Source: Pyrobaculum oguniense TE7
Lineage (GTDB): Archaea; Thermoproteota; Thermoprotei; Thermoproteales; Thermoproteaceae
Assembly: GCA_000247545.1 (NCBI GenBank)
Contig: CP003316.1
Coordinates: forward strand, 1,087,233 to 1,151,232
Direction: 5' to 3'
DNA length: 64,000 bases
Shown here: piece by piece, positions 42,366 to 51,727 of the stretch
Numbering within the stretch: position 1 is the stretch's first letter
Layout: every line of letters begins with the position of its first letter
Made by a program: the position numbers and the translations under genes
Notes under the pieces: model-generated
Told to the model about the DNA's origin: nothing
The model's database searches: none
The model's input: the letters and a program-made list of their open reading frames with translations, nothing else

Positions 42366-43241
42366 ATGCTACGCACGTTGAGACTTGTGGGAGATGTTGT
42401 GCACAAGGCGTTGAAATACGCCTTGGATCTGGCGCAACCTGACATGCCTGTTTTGGAGCTCTGCGAGAAAGTAGAGGCCTTTATAAGGGCGAACGACGTC
42501 AAACCTGCTTTCCCCGTAAATGTAAGCATAAACAACGTTGCGGCCCACTACACAGCGAAGCGGGGCGATGCTCTCGCCATACCGAAAAGCGGCGTCGTGA
42601 AAATCGATGTGGGAGCTCAAAGAGAGGGGTACATCGTCGATGCGGCGGTTACCGTAGTAGTGGGCCCAGTCTTCTCTAACCTCCAGAAGGCGGCAAGGTC
42701 TGCGCTTGAATCAGCGCTTGCCGCGGCTAAGCCCGGCGTAAAGGCTTGGCAGATAGGCGAGGCTATAGAAAAAGCCATAAAGAGCTACGGCTTCACGCCT
42801 GTATTCAACCTCACAGGCCACAAAATAGAAAGATACCTCCTACATGCCGGTAGCGTTATACCGAACTACCCAGACAAAACAGCCTCGCAACCGCTGGTGC
42901 CCGGCGACGTCTACGCTATAGAGCCATTTGCCACAAACGGCGAAGGCTACGTAGTAGATGGGCGAGAAATAACCATATACCGCCTCGCCAAAATGAGACA
43001 CAAGGTCTACCAGCCGCTCATAGACATAGTCAACGCAGAGGCTGGCCCACTGCCTTTTACCCCCAGATGGTTCCCCCAGCTAGACGAGACGACAATAAAA
43101 GCCGCACTCAATGCCGGCGTCTTACAAGGCTACGAGGTTTTGGTAGAGAAGAGCGGGGGCTTCGTGGCGCAGTTCGAAGACACCATATATGTAGGAGAAA
43201 ACGAAGTAATACCACTGGCACATACGCTGGAGCTAGTGTAG
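42366..43241 (+). CDS. map: Methionine aminopeptidase type 2
   Basis: 291 residues. Metal ligands: D81 (KIDVGAQ), D92 (YIVDAAVTV), H152 (LTGHKIERY), E186 (AIEPFAT) and a final glutamate in QFEDTIYV; H61 is the conserved pocket histidine. The insertion before the last helix marks the archaeal/eukaryotic type 2. Removes initiator methionine. TATA box AAATATAAAC (about 42337-42346) sits 25 bases before ATG 42366, preferred over GTG 42363. Confidence 0.93.
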   Translation: MLRTLRLVGDVVHKALKYALDLAQPDMPVLELCEKVEAFIRANDVKPAFPVNVSINNVAAHYTAKRGDALAIPKSGVVKIDVGAQREGYIVDAAVTVVVGPVFSNLQKAARSALESALAAAKPGVKAWQIGEAIEKAIKSYGFTPVFNLTGHKIERYLLHAGSVIPNYPDKTASQPLVPGDVYAIEPFATNGEGYVVDGREITIYRLAKMRHKVYQPLIDIVNAEAGPLPFTPRWFPQLDETTIKAALNAGVLQGYEVLVEKSGGFVAQFEDTIYVGENEVIPLAHTLELV

Positions 43242-43688
43242 AAGTGATATCGACAACCTATATGAGATATCCCGCTCTCGGCCCCTTCGCCACACCGACC
43301 TAAACCGCCCTCATCCACCCCCTGCGATGGAAAGCTGAGGCACATGGAGAAAAGGCAAGGTTGTGCCCATGCTTGCTTCAAAAGACAGAGCACTGAGTTG
43401 AGCTCAAGGCAAAGATAGGCAGAATAGTCGTGGCCTCTCACCTGACGGCGGTGGCGATGTTTACGGCGAACGACTGTGGGCTTAATGAACGACGCGATGC
43501 AGAGCTGTGGCGAGTTGATAACCTCTTCGAGCCATATAACTGCCTAGGGAGGACAAAGTTAAATGTTTCTAGAACTTGGTGGCGTGAGGTACGGCCTCGC
43601 GCCACACTAGCCGTGTTCTCGGAGATGTCTAAGCACTCTGGGGTTTATGAGGTCTCTAATTGAGGTTATCCCTATTGCCCTCCCGCCC
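43242..43688. other. Intergenic stretch, no gene seen
   Basis: About 450 bases between convergent map and the CBS genes. One frame from about 43400 to 43663 is open for 77 codons but has no promoter or recognisable motif. Nothing else is supported. Confidence 0.45.
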
Positions 43689-44012
43689 TCAAACCACGAC
43701 TAGGTGACGGATGTTGTATATCCACATGAGTTTTGCCGCCTTTTCGACACTGTCGTCTGCGTTTACGGTTGTTGTGGACATAAAGGCCTCGACAGGCGTG
43801 GAGAGGGGTATCCGCATACTAATGGCCTTAACGATGTCTCTTTCCGAAAGCACCGCCGCGGGGCTCCCCGTACTGTCTGCAACTAGAAGTGCGCCTATAT
43901 CATTCTTAGCCACGACGTAAGCCGCCTCCAAGATGCTGGCATTCTGCGGAATGGTAATAGGGGGTCTCTTGACCAAGTCCCGTATTTTTAATCCTCGGGC
44001 GGGGGCCACCAT
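43689..44012 (-). CDS. CBS-domain protein, apparently truncated at its C-terminus
   Basis: 107 residues with one and most of a second CBS motif: VKRPPITIPQNASI through AVLSERDIVKAI, then STTTVNADDSVEKAA ending IRHLVVV. Intact relatives here continue with DxDGxLxGVxSIRDL after VVV, so about 15-30 residues are missing, cut by TGA. It starts inside the end of the upstream CBS gene. Probably a damaged AMP-binding pair. Confidence 0.65.
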   Translation of the reverse strand: MVAPARGLKIRDLVKRPPITIPQNASILEAAYVVAKNDIGALLVADSTGSPAAVLSERDIVKAISMRIPLSTPVEAFMSTTTVNADDSVEKAAKLMWIYNIRHLVVV

Positions 44013-44395
44013 ACCTTCTCCCCCAGAGCTTTCAGGGCTTGGTCCTCAAGGAGATCCCTTATGGATATGACGCCCCTTAGAAGTCCATCTTTATCCACTA
44101 CAATTAGGTGTCTCACCCGCCGCTCCCTCATTTTCTTGAAAACCTCGTACACATCGTCCTCAGGATAGGCGGTTAAGAGGTTGCTTCTCGTACCCAACTC
44201 GATGGCTTTAGCGTTTAGTCTCCTCGCCGCTATAGCCCTAACGAGGTCACGCTCTGTGACTATAGCCATGGGTCTCCCCGCCGCGTCCACAACGACGACA
44301 GAGCCGACGTTCTTCTCAGCCGTAATCCGTGCAACCTACTCGGCAGAGGCGTCCGGCCCCACCGTAATGGGCGGCCCTTTTACGTACTCCCTCAC
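43988..44395 (-). pseudogene. CBS-domain-pair gene interrupted by an in-frame TAG
   Basis: From GTG 44395 the frame reads VREYVKGPPITVGPDASAE, TAG (44336-44338), then VARITAEKNVGSVVVVDAAG and a complete second CBS motif (DVYEVFKKMRERRVRHLIVV, GVISIRDLLED). Without the TAG it is a standard two-CBS protein of about 135 residues. A shorter product could start at ATG 44290 inside the first domain. TATA-like CTTAATAAATC at about 44420-44430 supports the upstream start. It lies just downstream of PEP carboxylase on the same strand. Confidence 0.65.
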
Positions 44396-44441
44396 CTTAG
44401 ACCTGTGCTAATACGCAGTCGATTTATTAAGATTTCCATTT

Positions 44442-45821
44442 TTACCCAAGGAATTTGCGGTACTTGCTAAGCGCTATAATATTCGGCTCGCTCCTTGGCA
44501 TCCTAAGCAACGCGGCGTAGGTGGGGCTAGGCCTAGCCTCTACGCCCAGATAGTCGGCGAGCTCCACAGCGGCGTTTACCAGCTCTTCGCCAAGGTACCT
44601 CCTCGCCGTCTGAGGGTCAAAAAATTCGTAGTCATATTCCAGCTCTCTCCTATAGGCGGGTAGTAGATTAAACACGGCATCGAGCCTACCAGACTTTGCC
44701 AACTCTAGGAGGAACGGCGCATCAATTAGCGTCGGCGGGAATCCCACGGCGTACCATGTCGATGTGTAGACAATGGCGCGGGGCATATGCACGACGCGTT
44801 CCCCGTCAAGGAGAGACCTTCCATACTCCTTCCAGCTCACCCTATCCCTCGTGCTTGGCACGAGACGTGCAACCTCCACGACTTTATCCACGTGCTTCAA
44901 AACTTGCGACCTATACTTAGAGGATGCCTCTTGTATTAGGGGTAGCACCTCGTCGCTTACTGAGCTCCTCACGCCACAACAGGCGTTTATAATAGACTCC
45001 CTCACCTTTATGTATTCATCGAGCGACGTGTCGTACCTGACAGCAGACTGTATAGTAGCTGTGTAGTAGCCGGCGTATTGCACCACCTCAAGGTGAACCA
45101 GCCGCGGGTTGTTTATAGCTCCTCTGAAAGGCGGCGAGCCCATGCCAAGAATTAGTCGTACCCTTATCCCGGACTCGACCTCAAATTCTTTTAGCTTCGA
45201 CATGGCGTAGAGTATAGCCAGCGCAGATGCCAAGTGGCCGTGTTTCACAGCGGAGTCGGACTTGCCCAAGAATACCCTCACCTCCCTCGCCTCCTCGCCC
45301 TTAAAAACCTCGCCCACAATAGCCTTAGCCTTTGTCTGTACAAAGGCATCTTCAATTAATGGAACCACCTCAATATCCCCCACATCGATTCCAGTCTCCG
45401 ACTTGTAGACCTCGGCCTTGCGCTTTAGCATCTTCCTCACCAGCATCACCGTGTCTAAGTCCTCTACCATAGGCAGAATCACCCACCTAACTGCTTGCAC
45501 ATCTGCATATTTTCGAGAGAAGTAGTTCGCCAAAAACGCCGCCTCAAGGGAGAGCATAGCCCTGTCAAACTCCTCCAGCTTAGGGTTAGGCATCCTCACA
45601 GTGATGAAGAACCGATCGCCCAGCGGAATTCCGCCCCTAATTGCCTTCATTACGATCTCCTTAGGTTGCCCATAAGGCGTCATCTTACCCTCGTAGTCAA
45701 CCATAACCTCATCACATCCATATGCGGTGTAAGCAACGATAGCCTCGTCAACCTCCTCAGACGCCGTGATCTTAACCGTGGTGTCAGGGTGCTGGGTGCA
45801 CATCAAACGAGGTAACTGCAT
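44442..45821 (-). CDS. ppcA: Archaeal-type phosphoenolpyruvate carboxylase
   Basis: 459 residues, far shorter than bacterial PEPC but normal for the archaeal family. Diagnostic blocks: RLMCTQHPDTTVKI, VDYEGKMTPYGQP, IPLIEDAFVQTKA, FLGKSDSAVKHGHLAS and GMGSPPFRGAINNP. Carboxylates PEP to oxaloacetate, one of the two CO2-fixing steps of the dicarboxylate/4-hydroxybutyrate cycle. TATA box CTTATAAAG (about 45840-45848) gives a leaderless start at ATG 45821. Confidence 0.95.
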   Translation of the reverse strand: MQLPRLMCTQHPDTTVKITASEEVDEAIVAYTAYGCDEVMVDYEGKMTPYGQPKEIVMKAIRGGIPLGDRFFITVRMPNPKLEEFDRAMLSLEAAFLANYFSRKYADVQAVRWVILPMVEDLDTVMLVRKMLKRKAEVYKSETGIDVGDIEVVPLIEDAFVQTKAKAIVGEVFKGEEAREVRVFLGKSDSAVKHGHLASALAILYAMSKLKEFEVESGIRVRLILGMGSPPFRGAINNPRLVHLEVVQYAGYYTATIQSAVRYDTSLDEYIKVRESIINACCGVRSSVSDEVLPLIQEASSKYRSQVLKHVDKVVEVARLVPSTRDRVSWKEYGRSLLDGERVVHMPRAIVYTSTWYAVGFPPTLIDAPFLLELAKSGRLDAVFNLLPAYRRELEYDYEFFDPQTARRYLGEELVNAAVELADYLGVEARPSPTYAALLRMPRSEPNIIALSKYRKFLG

Positions 45822-45921
45822 TGTTGTGGTGACTCAACTGCTTTATAAGCATTTAACCTCTCTAAATTCATAAAGATATTTATAAAATTCATTATTATTC
45901 GATATCTAATTTACAATTTTT

Positions 45922-45934
45922 GGGGGGGGGGGGG
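45922..45934 (+). repeat. Poly-G tract of 13 bases between TATA element and start of an alcohol dehydrogenase gene
   Basis: An AT-rich element (CTAATTTACAATTTTT, 45907-45921) is followed at once by 13 G and then GTG 45946. The distance from the element to the start (about 34 bases) exceeds the usual 25, as if the tract had lengthened. Changes would alter the promoter-to-start spacing. Confidence 0.9.
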
Positions 45935-45945
45935 ATCTGCAACCC

Positions 45946-47033
45946 GTGCGGGCGGCAGTTCTTCACAAGTACAACCAGCCGCTAACGGTAGAGGAAGTGG
46001 AAATAGCAAAGCCTCACGAGGGAGAAGTTCTGCTCAAGATTAAGGCAGCTGGCGTATGCCACAGCGACTTGTACGTACTAGAGGGATCCACGCCGGTCCC
46101 TCCGCCGCTCATACCGGGCCACGAAGCGGTTGCTGTGGTGGAAGAGGTGGGGCCGGCTGTCTCCGGCCTAGCGCCAGGTGACGCTGTGGTTACCTCCTTC
46201 ATTTGGCCATGCGGGCGGTGCCGTAACTGCGCCAGGGGGATGGAAAACTTGTGCGAGAGATTCGCCGATGTGAGGCTCAGGGGATCCTCCTCGATGGAGA
46301 GCACCACGTATACCTGAAGGGCCAACCGCTTAGGGTCTTCCTAGGAGGCGTCTGGGCAGAAATGGCCGTGGTCCCCGCCACGGCGGTGGCCAAGTTGCCT
46401 ATGGCGCTGGCAAATAGGCCAGAAACCGCCATGCTGGGCTGCGCGTTTCTAACCGCTTACGGAGCGGTGGTGAATTCGGGAGCCGTCTCCCCTGGTGACA
46501 CGGTGGCGGTCGTGGGGACCGGCGGCGTCGGGTTGGCAACTGTGCAGGCAGCGCGGGCAACAGGGGCTGGGGTAATAGCCGTGGGGAGAAATCCTGAGAA
46601 GCTCAAGCTTGCGAAGAACCACGGCGCCGAGGTAGTGGATGTGAGGGAGGGCGACCCCGTTAAGGCCGTGAGGGATCTCACTGGCGGGAGGGGGGCTGAC
46701 GTGGTGATAGAGGCAGTCGGCTCCGAGGAGGCCGTGGACATGTCAGTGGAGATGGCGGCGGCTGGCGGCAGAGTCGTATTAGTCGGCTTAATGGCGGTGG
46801 GGAAGAAGGCCCCCATCCACATAGCAAGAGTTGTAAGGGCAGGTATAACGATCGTCGGTAGCTACGGCGCGAGGCCCAGGGTGGACCTACCAAAGGTGAT
46901 TTCGCTGGTGGGAAGGGGTCTTCTAAAACCTGAAACACTCGCCGGGCCTTTCTACAGTCTCTCCCAAGTAAACGAAGCAGTGGAGACTTTGCGGTTGGGA
47001 AAGGCGGTAAGGCCAATAATTGTGCAGTCTTGA
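45946..47033 (+). pseudogene. Zinc-dependent medium-chain alcohol dehydrogenase, one frameshift
   Basis: Two frames join into a full protein of about 362 residues. First part (45946-46290): AGVCHSDLYVL, PGHEAVAVVEEVG and the structural zinc cysteines CGRCRNCARGMENLC. Second part (to 47033): LLDGEHHVYLKG, VVGTGGVGLATVQAA (NAD fold), GGRGADVVIEAVG. The shift is at an AGGGGA run near 46288, where one extra G would restore VRLRGILLDG. Otherwise uninjured. It could have been the succinic semialdehyde reductase of the nearby carbon-fixation genes, but that is inference; general alcohol oxidation is equally possible. Confidence 0.75.
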
Positions 47034-47190
47034 ATCACTCCGGCCTTTCCGTTAGGGGGAGCAAACCACCAAAAAAGCCCCCCGCTAGGCCCAAAAACTG
47101 AGCCTAGTACATCTCCCACAGGACGTCTCTTTGTCTTAACCAATATTTCCCACAATGGCGCTTGTGGCAATGTATGAATGGATAAAAACA

Positions 47191-47281
47191 TGCGGCGGCC
47201 GGGATTCGAACCCGGGATCAACGGCTTTCCTCGCAGTCGCGTGGAAGGCCGCCATCCTAAACCAGGCTAGACTACCGCCGC
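47191..47281 (-). tRNA. tRNA-Gly (anticodon TCC) with intron
   Basis: Acceptor GCGGCGG pairs with CCGCCGC followed by discriminator A; T arm GGGTTCGAATCCC is standard. The anticodon arm is GCGGC-CTTCCA...GCCGT, anticodon TCC, interrupted after the base following the anticodon by an insert of about 15-16 bases (CGCGACTGCGAGGAA) that can form a bulge-helix-bulge (CTTCC with GGAAAG). CCA is not encoded. A T/A-rich promoter (TTTTTTTAAC, about 47291-47300 on the minus strand) lies upstream. Confidence 0.9.
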
Positions 47282-47385
47282 CATCTACATGTTAAAAAAA
47301 CGGTATTAAAGTCTTCTGTTAGGAGCTTTTAAAGCGGGGCTCACGTCAGGTAGGATTGGCGTGAACTGTAGTGGGTAGTGCAAGG

Positions 47386-47574
47386 ATGTCGCTAGCGCTG
47401 AAGATACTGCCACTATTTGGGAGGCACATAGTTTCAATTGCGGTGGCGTCAGCGTTGACCTAGCTAGTCTTTACTTGGCAGGCCTGGAGTTTTGTTGTGC
47501 CTCAGTGGCCGCCTCGTATCATTGACGAGAATTGCTTGCCGCCGATGTTTGGTATGCGCATGCCGTGCAATTAG
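47386..47574 (+). other. Possible small membrane-protein frame with in-frame TAG
   Basis: From ATG 47386 the frame reads MSLALKILPLFGRHIV and SIAVASALT, then TAG (47461-47463), then LVFTWQAWSFVVPQWPP and MFGMRMPCN before a second TAG. Reading through the first TAG would give one transmembrane helix in a 62-residue protein. The composition is protein-like, but no promoter is well placed and no family is recognised. Confidence 0.25.
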
Positions 47575-47625
47575 CCGCGGTTCTGCACGTCTCCTAGTTT
47601 AAAAACACCCTTCTATTTTGAGAGC

Positions 47626-48579
47626 ATGGAAAAGATTAGGTTGGGCAGAACCGATATGCGTGTGTCGAGGCTAGGCATGGGAGCCTGGCAGTTTTCCGGC
47701 GATGCGTGGGGGGCCTTTTCCTACGAGCAGGCAAAGGCCGTGGTGGCCAAGGCGCTGGAGGTGGGGATAAACTTCTTCGACACTGCGGCGGTTTACGGCA
47801 GGGGGAGGAGCGAGGAGTTTCTCGGTAGGGCGATAAGGGAGCTGGGGGCTAGGGACCAAGTGTACATCGCCACGAAGATTCACGGCGATTGGCTAAGGCG
47901 GGTTGACATCCTCGCCTCTGTAGAGAACCAGAGGAGAAGGCTCGGCGTTGACGCTATTGACCTCTACCAAGTTCATTGGCCAGCCTGCTGGCACAACACC
48001 CCGATTTGCGAGACTATGAAGACGCTGGAGGAGCTAGTGGACAGGGGGCTGGTGAGGTATATTGGCATTAGCAACTTCCCCCTGGCGCTTCTCGAACACG
48101 CCAGGTCGTGCCTCTCAAGGACGGACATTGTAACCTCGCAGAACCGGTACAACCTCATCGAGCGGGAGGCCGACAAGGAGCTTCTCCCCTACTTAAGAAG
48201 AGAGGGTATTGTGCTAATTGCCTGGAGCCCCTTGGCGAAGGGCGTTCTCACGGGTAAGTACACTCCAGAGAACTTGCCGCAGTTCGAGGACGTGAGGCGG
48301 AACGACCCCCTCTTTACGCCGGGTAATCTCAAGACCGCGGCCCCGGTGGTGGAGGAGTTGAAGCGCATAGCGGCTAAGTACGGGAAAACCCCGGCGCAAG
48401 TGGCGCTGAATTGGCTTATCAGGGACCCATGGATCTACCCAATCCCTGGCGCCAAGACGCCGGAACAGGTGACGGAGAACGCAGGCGCTGTTGGCTGGCT
48501 TATGTCAGACGACGAGTGGAGGACGCTGGATAGGCTGGGCTGGGACATCTCCCAGAGAATTCTCTACGTGACTTGGTAG
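47626..48579 (+). CDS. Aldo-keto reductase
   Basis: 317 residues of the (beta/alpha)8 AKR family: RLGRTDMRVSRLGMG at the N-terminus, FDTAAVYGRGRSEEFLG (catalytic Asp and Tyr), IATKIHGDW (Lys), DLYQVHWPA (His) and the C-terminal NADPH segment IPIPGAKTPEQVTENA. TATA box GTTTAAAAAC (about 47597-47606) precedes ATG 47626. Substrate not deducible; among candidates is succinic semialdehyde. A second, more divergent AKR is encoded at 56829. Confidence 0.9.
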   Translation: MEKIRLGRTDMRVSRLGMGAWQFSGDAWGAFSYEQAKAVVAKALEVGINFFDTAAVYGRGRSEEFLGRAIRELGARDQVYIATKIHGDWLRRVDILASVENQRRRLGVDAIDLYQVHWPACWHNTPICETMKTLEELVDRGLVRYIGISNFPLALLEHARSCLSRTDIVTSQNRYNLIEREADKELLPYLRREGIVLIAWSPLAKGVLTGKYTPENLPQFEDVRRNDPLFTPGNLKTAAPVVEELKRIAAKYGKTPAQVALNWLIRDPWIYPIPGAKTPEQVTENAGAVGWLMSDDEWRTLDRLGWDISQRILYVTW

Positions 48580-48984
48580 TCCTTGTGTAGGGCTTTTCGT
48601 CACTAATCCGCGCCGGATCCTCCAGTCATCCTATTAGGTCGTCTTTCCACCTTATTAACCTTCCGCCAAAAATACGCCCTCTGCTCTGCAGTGAAGAGCC
48701 GAGCTAGAGGTAAATAGAGGACGACAACGAGGAAGCGTCATGAAGAAACTGCCGTAAACACGGTATTTATGAGGAGGAAAGGCGTAATTTGCGCCGTAAA
48801 GGCGGACTGCATATTCGACATGATGGCTAATTGCGTAAAACAAAGTTGAGGATTGTGACGCCTTCAGAGGCCCATTTGCCGTAGGTGGTACATGACGCGT
48901 GAGGCCACGTGCGGCGGCAAGAGCTAGTAAGTGCCGTTAATTCAAACTACTCAACGTATATAAATGGATAAACCCACCACATCT
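48580..48984. other. Intergenic stretch with the nuoB promoter
   Basis: About 400 bases without a convincing gene. A TATA box GTATATAAATG (about 48955-48965) lies near its right end. The short frame from 48769 (MRRKGVICAVKADCIF) lacks other support. Confidence 0.5.
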
Positions 48985-49554
48985 ATGTCTCAGGCATTAA
49001 GAGAGTTTTTGTTAAAGAAGGCGAAGCTGGAAAAGATCTTTAACTGGGGGGTGAGGTGGTCGCTGTGGCCTGTCCACCTCGTCACGTCGTGTTGCGGAGT
49101 TGAAGTTGCCCACACCTCGGGCCCCGGGTTTGACGCCGAGCGCTGGGGCGTGTTGCCGTTTCACACAATGAGGCAGTCAAATGTAATACTAGTAGAGGGC
49201 ACAGTTACTAGGAAAATGGCCAAAGTGTTGAAAATGGTCTACGAGCAGATGCCGGAGCCCAAGTTCGTGCTTGCCATGGGAGCGTGTGCAGTGAGAGGAG
49301 GGCTTTTCTGGAACTCCTACCACGTGGTGCAAGTCGACACAGTTGTCCCCGTAGATGTGTACATTGCAGGTTGTCCGCCGACGCCGGAGGCTGTGGTTAG
49401 GGCTTTCATGATGCTTCACAACAAGATAAAGGGCAAGCCCGGGCCCTTTATAGAACCGTCAAAGGTAGACTTAACGCCGTACCTCCCACCGCCGCCAAAA
49501 CCTGCCGCGCCTAGGCCCGCCCCGCAACAGACAGCACAGCCCGCCTCTGGGTAA
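48985..49554 (+). CDS. nuoB: NADH dehydrogenase-like subunit NuoB
   Basis: 189 residues from ATG 48985, 27 bases after the TATA box; ATG 48964 lies within or beside the box and is unlikely. The four N2 [4Fe-4S] ligands are present: C36 and C37 (TSCCGVE), C101 (GACAVRGG) and C130 (AGCPPTPEAV). A proline/alanine-rich tail follows the family's normal end. Part of complex I or a related hydrogenase-like module. Followed one base later by nuoC, but no other subunit genes are adjacent. Confidence 0.9.
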   Translation: MSQALREFLLKKAKLEKIFNWGVRWSLWPVHLVTSCCGVEVAHTSGPGFDAERWGVLPFHTMRQSNVILVEGTVTRKMAKVLKMVYEQMPEPKFVLAMGACAVRGGLFWNSYHVVQVDTVVPVDVYIAGCPPTPEAVVRAFMMLHNKIKGKPGPFIEPSKVDLTPYLPPPPKPAAPRPAPQQTAQPASG

Positions 49555-49555
49555 T

Positions 49556-50089
49556 ATGTCGGCCAAGACCCCGCCGAAGTGTCCGCCCGAAGGCGACCAC
49601 TTGCTACTCGCAAAGATAAAACAGGCAATTGGACCTGCATACTTGGCCCACGGCGTCACGCCTGAGGGCCACCTCTGCGTCATGGTCCAAGCCGACAAGA
49701 TAAGGGAGGTCGCCTCTGCGGTTAAGTCCATGGGCTTCGACCACGTCCTCTCCCTCAGCGCCATTGATTACATGGCCGAGAAGAAGTTCGTCGTCACATA
49801 CATCTTCGCCTCGTACCTCTCGCCAGAACTCAAGGGCCAGCTCCTCCACGTCCGCGCAGAGATCCCGCGGGACAACCCTAAGATAGCGTCTATCGCCGAC
49901 ATTTTCCCCTCAGCCGACTACGAGGAGAGAGAGTGCCACGAGATGTTCGGCATATGGTTTGAGGGGAACCCCCACATGGGCAAGCGGTTCCTGCTAGACC
50001 CAGACTGCTGCATCGACGAGAAGACCGGTAAGCCGCTGTACCCCCTGCGCAAAGACTTCAAAGTCCCCGACTGGGGATTAATGGGCTGA
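49556..50089 (+). CDS. nuoC: NADH dehydrogenase-like subunit NuoC
   Basis: 177 residues. The 30-kDa subunit signature ERECHEMFGIWFEGNP and RFLLDPDCC, followed by PLRKDFKVP, is intact. It forms the peripheral arm with NuoB and NuoD. No nuoD or membrane subunits follow; the next gene is convergent. The rest of the complex must be elsewhere or lost. Confidence 0.9.
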   Translation: MSAKTPPKCPPEGDHLLLAKIKQAIGPAYLAHGVTPEGHLCVMVQADKIREVASAVKSMGFDHVLSLSAIDYMAEKKFVVTYIFASYLSPELKGQLLHVRAEIPRDNPKIASIADIFPSADYEERECHEMFGIWFEGNPHMGKRFLLDPDCCIDEKTGKPLYPLRKDFKVPDWGLMG

Positions 50090-50346
50090 CTGCAGCGCGC
50101 CCTGTAGATCTGGGTCTTGTTTTGCCTCCGCTTTTCACCGCAACGCCTCTCATAAGCGAAAAGTACATGTAGCTTCAAAGAGCAAGCACAGTGACTCTCG
50201 GCGCACTGCCCCGCTAGGCCAATAATCCGGTGCTCCTTCTGGGTAATATCCTCCTAGCCGCTAAGATGTCCACGGCTACCGTGTACTTATTTCAGATATC
50301 CCCTTTCTATTCTCCGGGCGTTCCGGGGACATGTGGTGCCCGCGGC

Positions 50347-51639
50347 TCATCGTTTGCGCGGGCGGCTCCCTGCCTGGACGAGTGAGAGAGCCAGCGTTGC
50401 AAGCGATACGTAGGCTAAGAAGGCCAATACCGACGAGGCTCCAGCCGTTATGTTCGGCACATTTTTCATGATTTGCCCAGCCGCCGCGTTGCTTAGCGCC
50501 ATCCCCACCACTCTTGCCTCAGCTATCAGTGCTGAGGCTGTGCCTCTCCTCTCCGGCGGCGCCGCGGAGAGTATAATGGTGGTATTTGGTACAATGAACA
50601 GCGCAAACCCAGCGCCTAATAAGAAAAGCGCTAGCGGCGCAGTGGCGGGGCTGGGCGCGGCGGAGTAGGCGAAGAGCGTGGCCGCTAGGATGGCAGACCC
50701 CGCGGCGGCGAGGGCGGCTAGGGGAAGGCGGTTGCCCGCCCTGCCAGCTATCGGCGAGAATAAGGCCATGGCCGCCGCTTGGGCGCTCAGTAGGAGGCCC
50801 GCGTAGTGAGGAGGCATGGCAAAGGCCTTTTGGAAGAGGAGGCTAAGCGATGGTTGTAGCGCCGAGGTGGCCAAGTAGTTGAGGAGGGCCGCCGCCAGCG
50901 AGGCGGTAAATACGTAATTGCGAAAAAGCCTAACGTCAAGCACGGGCGAGGGCGACCTCCACTCCACTAAGACAGCCGCGGCGAGGAGTAGAAGGCCGGG
51001 GATTGCCAAGCTGGGGGAACCTGCATAGACGCCTACCACTACTAGCGCTGTGGAAGCAGCTAGGAGGGCCGAGCCTAGCACGTCGAAACGCCCGCCGCCC
51101 GCGGGGCGTGGCGACTTCCTAACCATTACGTAGGGCAGCGCGGCGAGGGCTACTCCTATGGCCAAGATGAGCCTCCATGATAGCTGAGCCACGACGCCCC
51201 CCAGCACGGGGCCGACCACTAGGCCAAGATAGACCGACATGGAGTTGAGCCCCACGGCCTCAGCCCTCTTCTCCGGCGGGACGAGGCGGAAGATCAATGC
51301 GTTGTTGCTTCCAAACACCGCGGCAAGCCCCACCCCGGCGACTAGCAACGAAGCGTAGAAGAAGCCGATTGTTGGGGATAAAGCGGCGAGAAGAAAGCCG
51401 ACCCCCGTCACTCCCAGCCCAGCTCTGAAAACCACATGGGGGCCCCACATGTCGGCAAGGCGCCCAAAAGGAAGCACCCACATGGCCACTGCCAGGTTAA
51501 GCAGAACGAAGATTGCCATGGCCTCCGCAGACCCCACTGAGAAGTCGCTTGCAATTATTGGCAGAGCTACGCTCAACCCACTTGTTATAAATGGAGTTAT
51601 AAAAGACGATAAGAAGACGGCGAACAAGGCCCTCCTCAC
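50347..51639 (-). CDS. Major facilitator superfamily transporter
   Basis: 430 residues, about 12 hydrophobic helices. ALPIIASDFSVGSAEAMAIF and LPFGRLADMWGPHVVFRAGLG (the G-x3-D-x2-G-x2 loop between helices 2 and 3) and PPEKRAEAVGLNSMSVYLG match drug/H+ antiporters of the DHA group. Substrate unknown. It stands alone; a TTTTAACA element at about 51655-51662 (minus strand) may be its promoter. Confidence 0.85.
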   Translation of the reverse strand: MRRALFAVFLSSFITPFITSGLSVALPIIASDFSVGSAEAMAIFVLLNLAVAMWVLPFGRLADMWGPHVVFRAGLGVTGVGFLLAALSPTIGFFYASLLVAGVGLAAVFGSNNALIFRLVPPEKRAEAVGLNSMSVYLGLVVGPVLGGVVAQLSWRLILAIGVALAALPYVMVRKSPRPAGGGRFDVLGSALLAASTALVVVGVYAGSPSLAIPGLLLLAAAVLVEWRSPSPVLDVRLFRNYVFTASLAAALLNYLATSALQPSLSLLFQKAFAMPPHYAGLLLSAQAAAMALFSPIAGRAGNRLPLAALAAAGSAILAATLFAYSAAPSPATAPLALFLLGAGFALFIVPNTTIILSAAPPERRGTASALIAEARVVGMALSNAAAGQIMKNVPNITAGASSVLAFLAYVSLATLALSLVQAGSRPRKR

Positions 51640-51727
51640 TACGAGAAGGAACTACGTGTTAAAATGCGTACGTTGCCTCCTGAGAGGAGCTAGATAAGCT
51701 AAGGAAAAAAGGTGGGGAGTCTTGAAT

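Noticed and set aside
43430-43663. 77-codon open frame as a gene
   Set aside because: No promoter, no motif and unlike composition; the frame is short enough to arise by chance in this GC-rich DNA.
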